Of a stretch of DNA of 64,000 nt, positions 1 to 15,200 are shown piece after piece. The stretch lies in assembly GCF_945859685.1 (NCBI RefSeq), contig NC_079148.1, positions 44,651,946-44,715,945 on the forward strand, in the 5' to 3' direction. Made by a program: the position numbers and the translations under genes. Numbering within the stretch: position 1 is the stretch's first letter; each line of letters begins with the position of its first letter. Origin of the DNA: Eupeodes corollae. Lineage: Eukaryota > Arthropoda > Insecta > Diptera > Syrphidae. Below the pieces are notes generated by a model, which was not told where the DNA came from, made no database searches, and saw nothing but the letters and a program-made list of their open reading frames with translations.

Positions 1-242
1 CAGCATTCGAAACAGTGAATAAACCATATCGGAGATCTTCTGTTCTTCACTATTCTTCGGATGAATATAGGCCATGGCAATAAGCCATTCTTGCCACACG
101 GACATCTGTAGAACTGTGCGACGATTCTCACGATTACTGTTACACAACAAAGTCATATCGGACAGGAAGAGTTTCTTCACTTCGATAAGGGATTCTGTTT
201 GTTTAGACTGGCGAATAAGGGTTGCAACAACTTTGAGAATCA
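1..242 (-). CDS. rg: rugose exon q: helical-repeat region, runs off the window
   Basis: Two bases complete Met ([20 protein letters not shown]), then [61 protein letters not shown]. The frame is still open at position 1. It matches the vertebrate stretch ending in NSEEQKITEMVYNIFRILL, so the true exon end is just beyond the window. The acceptor is AAATAG. Confidence 0.95.
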
Positions 243-3200
243 CTATTTATGAAAGAAAGTAAGGTAAAAATCAATTTCGAGCAGAGAAATAATATTTAAA
301 AAAAAATCTGGAAAAATTTGAGATACTGAATAAAGGTTTTTTCTGGTTCTAAATTTTTAATATATTTTAAAGACATATCCATTAAATCCTTTTTCACTGA
401 CCGTTTCTATTTTTTAAGGATATCGTAACAATAAAATTAATCATCATGCCAATTTTGTACACAATCATTTTATATTGGTTTATAAGGAAAATCTAGAACA
501 AAAACTTCAAAAATTCAATTTTCCTAGAAGCCATTACTTTTTTTTTAAACCAAAACTCATGTGAGAAATTTTAAGTGAAACAATTTTTTAATATGACACA
601 CCTAGGTATAGTATGTGTGTACCTAGGTTCGTATGTATGGCACATTTCATTTTTCTAAGTGCTCATAATTCACCCGACAGCGACATATTCCAAGTTGAAA
701 ATTAGAAAACCAAAAACGTGTAAAAGAAAAAAAAACACAACCGCACTCTCTTACAAAAATAACCTCTTTTCATTTACTGAAAGCAATTTTTCTTCATTTA
801 CCCACACTTTTGTGGCTTGAAACTTTCAAGAACTCATATTTTCATTTTTCTTATATACTTGTAACTATATATGTTTGAACCTTACCTAGATTTATAAAAT
901 ACTGATACTCTCATACCTCATACAAAAATATAAAAAAGGGGAAAATATAAATTCATTATAAAATAGAAAATATCCTTTTTCCTGATGATTTCCTAAACAA
1001 ACAAAAACAACAACCAAAAAAACTAAGAAAATCGTTAGAAAAAAAAACTTACTTGGATTCTCCAGTCGATAATGGCTCTCTGGCTCCGGATGCCTTGTGT
1101 ATAGGATTTGCTGTGATATATGTTCGGTCATAATTTCATAAAGGACATTATATGTTGGTAGGGACAATGACTCCTCATAAAGTAATAAGCGTTCAGCTAA
1201 TAGCGTATATAAATTGTGCGGTGACATAACATCGTACTTTCGTCTGAAAAATGAAACGATGATGATGGGGAAGAAGAGAAAATATATATATTTTAAATTT
1301 AATATCAAAAGAAAAATGTAATAAGATGTGAAATATTTTAAAAATTCCATTTTTATTTTTTTTTAACGTATACGAGAAAATTGTGATCATAGGTGACCTA
1401 GAAAGATTGTTGAATTCTTTTTTCTGTTTGAATTTCCGATTTTAATTTTGTTTAGCAAAAAGATTTAAAAATGTGGAAAATGTGTTTTGTTCATTTTAAA
1501 TGGCGCCCAACACTTTGAATATTTTTTTCCTAAGATCTATTTCTTATTTTTACTACCAAATTGAATGACAATGGTAATTAAAAAGTGGCGCCCAACATTT
1601 CTAAAACGCAACATTATTTATTTGACTTAAATTTAGTTATAATTTTTTAATTAAATAAAGTAATTCCCTAAAACTTAAATATTTTGTTTTTATTGGCTAT
1701 ATTTAGAGAAAATAATTTAGGGTTAACATTAAATACATAAAATGGCGCCCAACAATGAAATTTTTAAATAGTTTATCTTTCCCAATTACTTATTTAAGAC
1801 TTTAATTCTTGTTTCATATTATAAAAAAGACCATTCTTCATACTTTCTAGATCACCTGATCCATATCAACATACATAAGGGGTACATACTTGTGTGTGCT
1901 ACGCGATAAAAAGAATCCTAGTAACTTTAACGCTTGTAGTCTTATCAATTGACTCTCTGCAGCCATTAATTTAAATATAGATCTAACACCATGTTTAACA
2001 TCAAAAGCAGGTACCATTGAGCTTGGATGCTCGGACATAAGAGATATTAACATTTGCAGGACATCGTGTAGATTTTCGTCCTAGATTTTATTTTTTTTTT
2101 CAATTCATCAATTCGTTAAATTTCTTGAAAGAGTTGAAAAGTTTACACTCAAACACTTACCTCGTGCATGGTCGTCAGGTAGTTTAATATGCTTTGTAGT
2201 TCATCTTCTTTTACACCATTTCCTATCATAATCAGCTGTTTCAGAAACAAAAGAATATAAGCACGTATCGCTAGAATATCCTTTTGGGCTGGTCGTGGTC
2301 CATCTACAGAATTGTTCAGGGTATTTTTTGCTTTTTTCATTCAATCTCAAGCAACAACAATCTAACTTACCTAATCCTTTTGGAATTATACCACTCTTAG
2401 CTCGAGGATTCACAACCCAGTAATAATATTTTAATGTGTGGACTGTTTGTAAAACAGTACTGACACGTCGAACATTGCTATAGATTTGAGTATCACTCAA
2501 AAATTCTGTAGCTAAATACGAATAGAGTCGTGCTTGAACATTTGCTGGTGTATAGATCCATAGTGATGGATTAAAGAGAACATGGTCTAGCAGCTGCCAC
2601 GTTAAAAATGAGAAACAGAAGAGCTATCCATTAGTTTTGTAACACCTCTGTCCTGCCACAAGCCGATTTTGTATATTTTTTTTCTTTTATTTGTTGTTTT
2701 GTTTTCATTTTTGTTTAAAAAAATGAAAATAATAATAATTGGCATGCAGCAAGCGGACATCAAAAGTTTTTCTTATATGAACAATAACAATAACATTTAT
2801 TTAAAAAAAAAAATAATATCAATAATGCACAAAAAATTTCACACTGAATTTCGTATAGAACATATTTTTTTTCGATGTAAAATGTAAAATTTAAATAAAT
2901 TTCTTACGTAACTAAATTTATGTATAATTTACATCTAATTTTAAAAATGCATGACACTTTGGAATGAATTTAATTAAACTTAAAAAGGTAATATTTTGTT
3001 TAGGGTAAGTGAAATCTAGACAGGAAGTTATAGATAGAAAATAGAAAAGTACCCCGAAGTATCTTTGTGTTCAGGGAAAGGCTTTTGTTGTTTGTGCAGT
3101 AAGGTTAATCGTATCTGAGAAAAATAGTCTTAAGTGGCGCCGAACGTGAGAATAACATAAAGTTTAAATAAAAATAACGTTTTTGTTCCAAAAACAGTGC

Positions 3201-6200
3201 CTGAAGGGGAAAACAAGTGAATTAAGCTTAATTGGCGCCCAACGTGAGATTATCAAAAATATTTAATGCATTGAAAATTCTTTTTTAAGGAAAGAAAAAT
3301 ATTGTTCTAAGGGATAAGAGATACAAAATTAATTTGTATAAATTGGTGTCTTACGATAGAATGTTACAAGGATTGTGAATTTTCAAATTCTTGTTTTTCA
3401 AAAAAGAAAACTTTAACCATAATAAATGTATTTTGTCCCAACAAATGTGTATTCAAGGCATTAGGTTTTGAAGGCACTCGACGAACGCGTATGAAAAATG
3501 TTAGTAACAAAATAAAATGGAAGTGCTCAAAGTGAAAATATCATGAACTTGGAAATATTCGACATTTTTGTGCATCTTTTATAAAAATAAACATTTTTTT
3601 CCAATAAAAATAACAACAGTCCGTTGAGAACTAGGGCTTAGTGGCTTACAACCTTCAACCAATCCTGTGTGCAAGTACTGTTGTCAGGGAAGGAAGAGGA
3701 CCTACAGTTTTAAGCTGAATTCGAACGGCTATATTGATAAACCACTTTTTATGAAAAGAATTACTTTTGGAGGATTTGTCATTTCCTCGTAAGAGACAGT
3801 GCCCATGAACAAAAATTAAGATGGGATAGGCAGGGATCGAACCCAAGATCTCTAGTATGACAGTCCAACACATTAACCATCCTTCCACGAGTACTACAAA
3901 ATAATTGTTAATTGGGTTTATTGGCTTAATTGGCGCCCAACGCAAGAATTTCATAAATATGCAAAGCTATTTTTTTCGAACATTTTTAACACAGAATAAT
4001 CCTGTTTAAGGATTAAAAAGTAAATTCGTCTTAATTGGCATTTAAGGTGATAAAATTATAGAAGAGGTGAAAATTCAAAATTTGTGTTGCGAACAAATTT
4101 TATAAGTTAACAATTTTTCAATTGTTTAAATTTTGCACTGGGGAATTAGAATAAGGATGACAAATTTTTATTTGAGACCAAATTGTGATGTATTAATGAA
4201 GTTGTTAAATTTCAAATATTTTGTTTTTCGACAAACATTTATAACGAAAAACTATTTTATAAGGAACAATATTGTTAAGCTGATATTAACTTTCCTTGTT
4301 TGTTTTTTTTTGACCCAAAAAGACCATTCTGGTCTTGGAAAAATAGTGTATAGGAGTTATAAAGTAATTTTTGGCTTATTTGGCATCAATTGATCAAAAT
4401 TTTCATTTAAAAAAAAATGTATATTAAATCAATCAATGAACTGGATGCTGAGATAAATACACTGCGGGCCATAAGGTTTGTAGCAGGCATTTTTAAGAAG
4501 TAAAATCGATATTTCTCCCGTTACATGGTGGATTAGAAAAAAACAACTATGGCAAATGAAAGACTACTTTGTTAACAACAAAATGTAAGATTTGGGAATA
4601 TTTGAGAATTAACTAACGGATCTTTTATGAAAAATTGTCAATTGAGTCGAAAATATGCGAAAGTAAATCGGGTCATAAGATTAGAAGCAGTGAACATATA
4701 AACGTTGTCTTGTGAAGTGAATTCATTTTATTTTCGGTATAAACGGTGCATTTCATAAATTAATTGTTGCTTATTGAGTTGTAATAAAAATGGGCAAGAA
4801 AAAATGTTTGACAGTGGAGGAAATGGCAAGAATAGATGTTTATTACTCTGAAGGTCTTTCATGCCGTGCTAAATAAATCGAAGTGATCATTGTGTCAGCA
4901 ACTGTTTAAAAAATCCGTCCGCGTTTCTAAAAAAATATAAAGTAAACGCTTCCTCTGCCTTTAAACTTCGCCAAACGCGAAATTTACTTAGAATAGCGTC
5001 AAATTCATCTTTATCGGCAGCTAAAATTAGGGATAAAGCTAATGTTAAGCCCGGCTCATTGACTGTCAAACGCACGATCCGCAATGCTAAACACATAAAG
5101 CGCCTGAAGCTTAAAAAGAAACCACCACTTAATGACGCAAGGAAGAAGCAACGCTTGTGTTTTGCGGAAGATCACATGAGCTGGGATGTGCAGAATTCAA
5201 TGACTACAAATGATTGGAGGAAAAAAAATTTTACCTAGAAGGGCCAGATGGTGATAATTATTATTTCCATGACATGAGGAAAGAGGAGCGGTTTTTAAAC
5301 CGTCACCATAGCAGAGACGGAGGTGTTATGGTCTGGGGCTCAATTTCGTTTTATGGCACTATAGACTTGGTAGTCCAAGATCGTAAAATGACTGTAAAAA
5401 CCTACATAGCCTTGCTGGAATCAGTATTCCCCAAATTACTGAGCTTGCTGCCTTGGCCACCATATTCCCCGGACGTTAACATAATGGAAAATGTGTTGGG
5501 CTGGCTTACACGTAAGGTGTATGAGGAAGGGAAGCACTACGATTACAAGGAAGCGCTTATTCATGGTATCAAATTGGACTGGAGTGAGATTTCACTGGAC
5601 TACTTGGAATCTCTTTATAAATCCCTAAAAGATAGAATTTTTGAAGTAATTTTAAAGGCTAATGGCAGCACACATTATTAAATATTTAATAAAACCCAAA
5701 AAACTTAAACAAAATATGAATAATTGCATTTTATTTTCATTTATTTTATGTGCTTTTAATCTAATGACCAGATTTATTTTCGCATATTCTTGACTTAATT
5801 AACAATTTGTCTCAGAAGTTCAGTTAGCTTAATCTCTTCTATACCCAAAATGTATGCTGTGTTGTTAGTCTTTCATTAACCATAGTTATTTTTTTTTAAT
5901 CCATTATGTAACGGGAGAAATATCGATTTTACTTCTCAAAAAATCCTGCTTCTAACTTTATGACCCGCAGTGTATATAGTGAAACAAATATCATGTTAAG
6001 GAAAATAGGGGGCAAACATAAAATTTGACTTAATTGGCACCCTACGTGGGATTATCATGGAGGAGAGAACTTATTGTTTTTTTTGTTTTGTTATGAACAA
6101 TTGCACTTCAAACTTAAAATCAAGACACAAGACTTGTGTATTATAAAAATAAACAAACACAATATCTATACAACAAGAACAAACAACTTAACAATATTGC

Positions 6201-9200
6201 TTTGACTACAAATTCATCCTGCTTGGAAGGTACCTGCCACAGTTGCCTATAAAGATATCCTCAAATTAATTAATTAGCTAAGTGCAATAATTACGCTTTT
6301 CTCTTATCTCAATCACTTTAATAATATTGATTTAAAAGCAATGACCCTTTCGCAGTTTGAAAATTATCGTACGTCACTCTATACACAATCTTACCATTTC
6401 CACTTCATTTGTTATGAAAATATTTACATTTCAACATACAAAACATAATCATCACGTTACTAAAGCTCTTTTTTTTCATTATCATAAGACGTGTGTGATG
6501 TGCTTACCAGACTTGAACCACTTTTTGAAAGGAATGGCTCTTATCGATTGTATCACATATAAGTAGTGTTAAAAAAATTGAACTTATCGATATCGATTTA
6601 GTCTGGGTTTGGTAGCTTGCGTTTATTTTTTTTTATTTTTAATCAATATTAAGAACAACTAATCCCTTAAAGGACTAAACAGAAAAAATGATGTAAGGAG
6701 ACATCGGTGTATACATTCAAAAAGATCTACTTAAAAAGGGCTTTAGTCACAATATCGCTGCTTGAAAAATGTCCCTTATAAATTTTCTGTTAACATCGTT
6801 CCGTGTGTCACAGTGAGTAGCATGTGGTGTGAACATTCCTACGTATGCACATATAAGCTCCTAGAAGGGAGAATATCTTGTCAGATCTTAAAAATACTCA
6901 CTAAGAACTATTTGAGATTTGAAGTACTTATCTACTTCCTTAACTGATAGCAGACAAAAAAGGAAACCCCTTAATTTAAAAGTCTACTGTAAGTCTCAAA
7001 GTGCTTTGGTTTAAGTACGAACATGAGTTAAATTATAGGGACAAAGCGATCTTTTTAATTTCTAATTGCTTTTTTTCTTGAAGAGGTCCTTTAGATCCTT
7101 TTTCTCCCTTACATACTGCTGTACCTTATAATCATAGAGTATTGTCTTGGCACCTCTTAATTAAAAAGAAAATAGTTTACATTAAAATATAATTTGCCAC
7201 AATATTGATGATTGTAACATAATTATCTCACAAGCCTTACTCGTCTCACTGATAACAGTAATCTATATTTATGTATGAATTTGTATATTTATTATCATCA
7301 ACAGCTCATCATCAACGAGACATAAATACGTCATCGTTGTCGTCGTCCTCGTTAGTCCTTTAAGCAATAAAGCTGTCAATGATGATAATAACGATGATGA
7401 TGCGCCATCACAATGATGGATAGAAGGAGGAGGGTGTGTTGCGTTGTGTTGAAGCTTAGGGTAAAATTATTAGTCCGAAGAATACAAAGCACAAGGGAAC
7501 CATTTTTTATCATTACAGACAAATATAATTAAATGTTTTTTAAAATGTAAACAAAGCAAATAAATCCTTACAACCATAATAAATGATCCCGAGAAATAGA
7601 GGGTGCTCGCGATGACATTATTATTGGTATAGTGTGCCGACATTTTTAATTTCTTTATACCAACAAAATTCAATACGTTTGGAAAATTATATTGTTATGA
7701 GTTTTCATTTATAAATTATACAACAGAAAAATAAAATAAATTTTAATTTACATATGTACGTTTGTACATAACATTATGTATGCATGTTATGTAAGAATAA
7801 ATTAAAGCGAACGTAATGGTAAGCTCAATAAAATGCCAGATGATGATGATGATGAGATGATGCTTGCAAATTAAATTTCCAAGAAACAAAAAAAGTTGAT
7901 GAGATTTCGTGATAGTATAGTTAATGAAGGATGTTGGCATTTATTGTATATGCAATACATAAATGAGAGTATATTATATGAATGATTGTATGTACACAAG
8001 AGATGATCTGCTTAAAGTAGGTGTATATATGTTTAACTGATGCTTGTGCTGATACATCCTGTTTTTACATAGAGTATATATTTTTTGTACACAGATTAAA
8101 ATAATTACGATGATGAATTAAGCTGAATTAAATAAGAACACACGCACACACGCATTTTACAAACAAAAAATAAACTATGTTTTTGGGCTGATCTCTTTTC
8201 AATGTAACTATAACATAACAAACAATATTAAAGTAGTGAAATTACAGATATTTTGCAATTTAAATTGAATTTAAAAAAATCAAGAGGTATAAGGTTTAAA
8301 GTTCTTAAATATTCGCAATTAAGCAGGTAGAAATGGCGATCTGAAGGCAACCTAGCCTGAGATCCAATTATAGCTGTAGTGCGCCGTTTTGATACCAAAA
8401 ATTCGTTTGACTTGTGATAGAAAGGGAAAGATTTATAGAGAAGCTTTAAAGCGTTTATGTTAGAGCCATTTTTCGCATTGTGAAAAAAGATTAAGTCTCT
8501 AATCTTTGTCTCAGATAAAATAATGCTTTTCCAAAGTATTTCATTCTAGTGTTTGCCAAAGCAGGACATTTGCACAGGAAATGGATTATCGTGTCGCTTT
8601 CTCTTTGGTCACTACAACTACGGCAACTTCTCTGCATTAACTCCTATAGGCCAATGTCCGGTACAAACCGCAACAGTCCTGGCTACATCTTGCCTTGGCC
8701 TGCATAGAAGATCGTTTGAACGGGTTTTATTATAAGTGGGCCATATCTTCCTAAATATAATGCAGTTCGGTAAATTGCTCCACCTTCAGATTGATTCAGT
8801 GTGGTAGATAAAAAAGATTTTACCCTTCATAGCACCAAGAGGAATATTAACTATTTCCGCAAGTGAGCTATGAAGGGCCGATCATTGCCTGGCTAGCTCG
8901 TCAGCACGTTCATTTCCCACGATACCACTATGGCCCGGAACCCAGATCAGGGTGACATGAGGATGTGGCTGAGTTAATGGCTTCGACAGCTGCCTGACTG
9001 TCTGTAAAGATAGCCGCATTTCTGTTTAAGTTTGAGCTTTGTTTAAGTATCTTAGATGCCTCCCTTACTGCCAGCAGTTCAGCCTGAAAAACGCTAGCAA
9101 AGTCAGGAAGCCTAAGGGATTTAGCTACATTTAGGGACTCAAAACAGATCCCAGAACCAACTCCGCACTTCATCTTTGAGCCATCAGTAAAGATGGTTGT

Positions 9201-12200
9201 GTCGAAACCTATGGACACGATGTCATCCTCCCAATCTTCTCTGAATGGGAAAAAAACATTAAAACCCTTACCAAGGCTCAAAGTAAGAGTGCCGAAGTCT
9301 GCGTCTGCCGAGATAATATCTGAGAGAATCAATTTCGTTGAGTTGCTGTGACCATAAGGTTTTGACAACCAGCTGTTTGATTCCTTCAGCCTAATAGCGC
9401 TGCGGGAAACTATGTATTTAATAAAAAGGTCGATTGGTAGAAGATCCAAAATAACGTTTAAGGCGTCCGTTGGGCAAGTATGCATGAACCCTGTGGTGCC
9501 CACGCAAGCTATTCTCTGAACCTTCTTTAGCTTTTTAATTTTAAAGGCTTTGCTAAGAGCAGGCCACCACACAATTGAACCATATGTTAAGATTGGACGT
9601 ACTACGGCTGTGTAAGTCCATAAAATCATCTTCGACTGAAGTCCCCACTTTTTGCCGAAAGTTTTGCTGCAGGCTTAGACGGCAACACAGGCCTTCTTAA
9701 CCCGTACTTCAATATTTAGTTTCCAGTTTAGTTTAGGGTCGAGTATAACTCCCAAATATTTTGCACTAGAAGACAATGATAGGATTTGACCGTTGAGTCG
9801 AGGTAGCGTGAAGGGGAGTACTTTAGTTTTAGTGGTAAAGAGCAACAGTTCAGTTTTACTTTGGTTAACTTCTAGTCTACAACTCGTGGTTAAGCTGCTA
9901 ACTTTCATCAAAGCTGACTCCATGATTTTACTAATCATAATAATATCAACATTTTTAAACTCTTATCAAAACCGTATTTTAACAATATTTTGATTCAATT
10001 GACATATTTAAATCAAAAAGTTTATATCTTGAAGAAGGGCGTAAGGAAACTAAATATTTCGTTTAAGCACAAAAAAAAAATCGTAATTTTTTTAATAAAG
10101 CTTGGAGCTTTTAAAATTAAAAACCTTAAAATAAAATATAAGCGTCAGTTAAAAAATAAGTCTACAGCCGAAGAAATAACACTTCACAAAAATTAGTTGA
10201 CATGAGATCAGCCCATTTAAATCATTAAATATAGAAGAAAAGCTAAATTTTCTGTATTGAATAATATTTTTATTAATAATAATGGAAACAAAAATAGAAC
10301 TAAGTATAACATAGACACAATAATCATAACAGGGGGAGTTTATTCACCTGGTAGAACTTTTTTTTAGTGAAAAAGGAGAAGAAGAAAGTTTAAAAGAGGA
10401 AAGAAACGATTATTTTTTTTTGAAATTTAAACCAAGAAAAAATAAAACTTAGAAATAATTCTGATTGATAAACACTCACACTCAACCAAAAAAAAAAGAA
10501 GACACATAACACAGAAAACAACACATTAAAATGCAATATCGAGTAAAACTTAAAAATGAAAAATTGATTTTAAAACCACTCCATTTTGATCCTGTTTACT
10601 TCACATTGAATTATAAGCTTTTATATAAATGGAAAATTAAGTTTTTGACGAAATATCATACGAACAATTCATAATATTTGAATTTTTGAAAAATTGGATA
10701 GAATATACTATAAGGATATAGCAGTACTGTCGAATGCAAAACTAGATAGTAGTACAGTCTTTTTAATTTTCCGTTTAATGTTTTAAATTGAAATGTAGCG
10801 TCTACTACCAACGAATGAGATTTGAAATAGCTAACGAATTTGAACATATTTTTGAATTTTCAATACTCAAATTCACCTTTGAAATCAGTGCTAAGATAAG
10901 TTGTGTGTAAGTTTAGGATTTGTGTGAATTTAAAACATTCCTTTTTGTTATTGTTAAGCTTAACTTCTTACTTATAAGGTTAACATTAAAAACCTTAATG
11001 GCTGAATCACAAACAACACTTCAGCTTCGGCTAAACCTGACGTTTTAGCAAACGGAAGTTCTAGTTCAATTATCTGAACATTTGCTTTGCTTGACAGCTC
11101 AACAGCTGTAAAAGATCGTCAACAAACAAAATATTTGCTCTTTGCAGGGATGAAGTAATAGAAATGGCATTCGAAGCAACCTTGAAGCAGACCCACCGTA
11201 ACGCAGAAAAAGCCGAAACTGAAGCGTGTTTGTTGTTCATCCATAATGAAGAGAACTTAAAGACAAGTAGTGAAACCCTTTCAAACAAATTTCAATTTTT
11301 TCATTAAAATTTCATATTCTTAAAAATAGAACTTATTTTTCGTTTCACACATTTGAATAGAATGAAGACAGAGTCTAGAATTAAATTCTATTTGAACTTA
11401 ATTTCTGTCAGATAAAAAATATAATGAACTTAAATGAGAAATAAAAGATTGATTTTTCAACACACTCTTCATAAAAACATATCGCAATAATTTTATATTT
11501 TTATCTAACAAAATTGACAAACTAAAAAATTTGGTTAAACCTTTACTCGTTTATATTTCAAGCGAAAGCCCAAGTTTAACTGTAAAAATACAATAAAATA
11601 AAAGAAAAAACACCAAATAATAGGTATACATATAGATTTGACATTCTTTTGTAGAAAAAAGTAAAAAAAAAAATAATTAAATAAGTAGGTCTATAGGATA
11701 CAATCATTTAATTAAATTTTAACAATAACTGTCATGCATTTCAATTTTTTTCTGAATTTAATTATTAAAATATTTTTTTCAACATTAACATTTAACAAAC
11801 AAGTTTTTTTTTATTTATAAATATATTTATTTTTTATTTAATTATGTTTTAACATAATTAACATGCATATATTTTAATTTTTATTTATGTGGAATTTTTT
11901 GTATTTAGTTATTATTATTTAGGTGATTGCAAGAAAATGAGTTTATCAGAGATTTTTCCAATACTTTTGAATAACACGATTCCTTTTTTTAAGTAGCTAT
12001 GTTACTGTTTCACTGAAGACTCATAACACTTTTTTATGAAAGACATTAAGTTTCTATAGTAACGTAAAACTTTTATCAATATTCTTATTTTAATTAGAAC
12101 AAATTAAAACTAAAAAGTTCAGTTCCGAAATCACTCCCTTGTGGAACACCATTTTGTTTCTTTATTTTCTTGCAATCACACAATAACTTTGATAGTAAAA

Positions 12201-15200
12201 TAACACTTTTATATATTTTTTTCGAACTTCAACGATGTTCTGAATGCACTTACCTGCTTAAGAAGCAAATCACTATTCGCTGACAAACACGTCACTAGAT
12301 ATTTTGTCAAATTCAAAAATGAACCCAACACCTCTAGCGTCAAATGTTCCCTCGAGGATCGTTGCAACATAAACGAAATCACCAGAAAACCACGATTTTG
12401 TATCATATGTTGCTGTACAGTTTGTGATGTTTCCACCAATTCACATATAAAACCCAAAAGTTTTGAACTATTCAAAAATAAAAAGACGCAAGCATATATA
12501 AAAAATGAATTGGAAAAGTAGTATAAAGAACAATGTGTAGTTTGGGAGTGTACAGGTATAACCTCATTCTAGAAAGACTTACCATAACGTGGGATCACGC
12601 TTCACATCACTGCATCCTTCATGTGCCATATCAAGTTGTGAGAATAATGGAAACAGTACTTGAATACCCCCAATGGAATTCAACGTACAGTGTATTGAGT
12701 GTGTTACAACAGCCTTAACATCCTGTTTCGTCCGTGTTATATTTTTAAGAGCACAGCAAAAGGATTCATTTCAAACATACACAAAGGTATAAATGATAGA
12801 CCATCGTATACAGGATCATGGATAAGACGAGAAATGAGATATAAGAAAAAGAAATAAAAAAGAGAAATGCTATTAGAATTACTGCATTGCTGCTACTGCA
12901 CCCGAGTGTGCAAAAGTGTCATAAATTTGATGTTGTTCGTTCATGTTCTGGTGCAGTAAAGAATATTATACTGCATTCGTGTATCAATAAATAAAATGGG
13001 AGAATGCATCCTTATTCTTGGCTCTTTTAAGTTTATTTTTATGTTTTTTTTTTTCTTGTTTCTTTCTACAGGATAACGAGAGCAATATTTTATGATATTT
13101 TAACCAGGTTTCTGAGAAAGGTTAATTTCACCAATTGGATTGTTTTTAATAAAGTGGCGCAACATTCTAAACAAGCTTTGTTAAGGGTTTAACAATGTAC
13201 TACTTATCAATTTGCAAAATATAAAGCAATAATTTACGAGGCGACTTCAAGTACCAAAATTGCTAATTGTCTTTACTAAAGAACGATGGTCCTAACAATG
13301 TCTAAAAAGTGACAGTTCGTGCAAATAAACAAAGGAAATACGTTTAAACGGACCTATGAATTGGAATTCCCAACTGTTAACTGGACCCATTTCATCTTCT
13401 GCTCTAAGCAAGTTGCTAAAAACTAAAGTAGCTATTCCTTAGCTTTAGCAAATTGTTGAGAGATAGTTAGATGTAAAAATCACTTAAGATTAGGTTAATC
13501 ATCTTTTAAGAGTAGTAAATTGCTAAAACTTGCATTCAAATTTTGCTAAGGGTGTTTAGAGCTGTTTGCAGCAAACTTTTAAGAGCAATTTATCTTCATA
13601 TTAATATAATTTTTTAGTGTGATGAAATTTACATTTTCGAATAAAATATGTCAGATCAATTTATACCTACTAATAAATAGTGAAATGTAAAAGTTTTATG
13701 AAGATATTAAATTAAACTGGTCTAAAAGAAATTGTTAATTGAGATTCTAAAATAGTTTCAAAATTATAGCCTAATAACCCAAAGAATAAAAATTAATTGT
13801 TATCAAAACCATGTCAACATAATATACAAACAAGTGAAACACGCTGACACAACTTTTTATACCAATAAGGAACAAAAAATGTTGTTTCATAAAAATATTT
13901 AATTATTCGATTTCCACGTCATTTTTTAAATTTGACTGATAAACTGGTCTAAAAGAAATTGGTAATTTAAATTCTAAATTACTCTCAAAATTACAGCCTA
14001 TTTGAACAAATTTTGTAGTAAATTTCATACACAGGCAAATGTAAGTGATCAAATGGTATAAAATTAAATGACTAGTATAAATTATAAAGTTTGACACAAA
14101 ATGTCTTCAAGAATTTTGTTCAGTTTTATGTGTAGTACTAAAAGTTAAACAGATTAATGGAGCAATAATTTAAGTTCATCATATTCTTTTCTATTTGACG
14201 TATTGATTGGTATAAACACCGATTCAATGTAAAATAATATTAATATATATTTATAATATGTTGTTTAAATGAATTGATAGGTCCAACAGATATAAAAATG
14301 TAAGATTGTGTTTTGAATGGTGTAGACTAATAAAATACAGGGAAAATTAACAGACCAGTTCCTAAAATACAAATGGTATAAAGATGTATAATTGTTCTAC
14401 TAAATTTTGTTGTTTGTACTTTTAATAATTGATATTTAAATAACTTTTTTGAATGGTATAAGACTTGTAGGAACAAAATGATTAGATTTTCAGAAGTTGT
14501 GCATTAGATTGACAATTGATTGGTATAAACTGGTCTAATATCGAAATAAAAAGTGTAAATCATTCTCAAAAACACCATTTTTAACCACGTTTATCAGGGT
14601 AATTAGTATACATTTTTCCAAAAAATGAATGGTGTTTTTAAACTGCATGTTTTTTGAAAGGATATTCTCAAAAAAAAGGTGATGAAATTTTCCTTCCTTT
14701 AAAATCGCTTAAGCTTAACTTTACGTTCGCCCATTAATCATTTATTTTGAATACCCATGGTCTTGGTTAGGTCGTATAGTTTGTAGATTTTTGTTTTTGG
14801 TTTATTTTTTTTAATATAAAATAAAACTCACCTGCAACATAAGAGCATGCGGTGTATGTACAAAATATGAAACATTTCCCTTTGGGGATGATTGTAAACA
14901 CAGTTGACCATCCGTGGCTACTGGGTTGTACATAAAGACGATGGCATTCGATAGTTTACCATCGTAAAGAACCTGTAAAATAAACAAAAGAACATACAAA
15001 AACAAAAAACATTAATATTTGTTTATTAAGATTGAAAGTCAGTATTTGCAATGAAATTTTTTTAAGAAATTGCTCCTTTTTTTGTCATTTGATTTGCTGT
15101 TGGTTGTTGATGTTGAATGATTGCACTATATAAATGGGAAGTGAAGAGAAAACAGTGAAATGTAATGTTGATAGCTTTTTTTATTTTATATGGCACGATA

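Noticed and set aside
1847..1889. Extra codons [13 protein letters not shown] after exon o
   Set aside because: This is readthrough past donor GTATGT. Splicing to 1243 gives the conserved KRKYDVMSP sequence.
3830..3905. Possible tRNA gene on the minus strand
   Set aside because: The A and B boxes are present, but a second and a headless third copy share the attached body, so it is a SINE head and not a tRNA gene.
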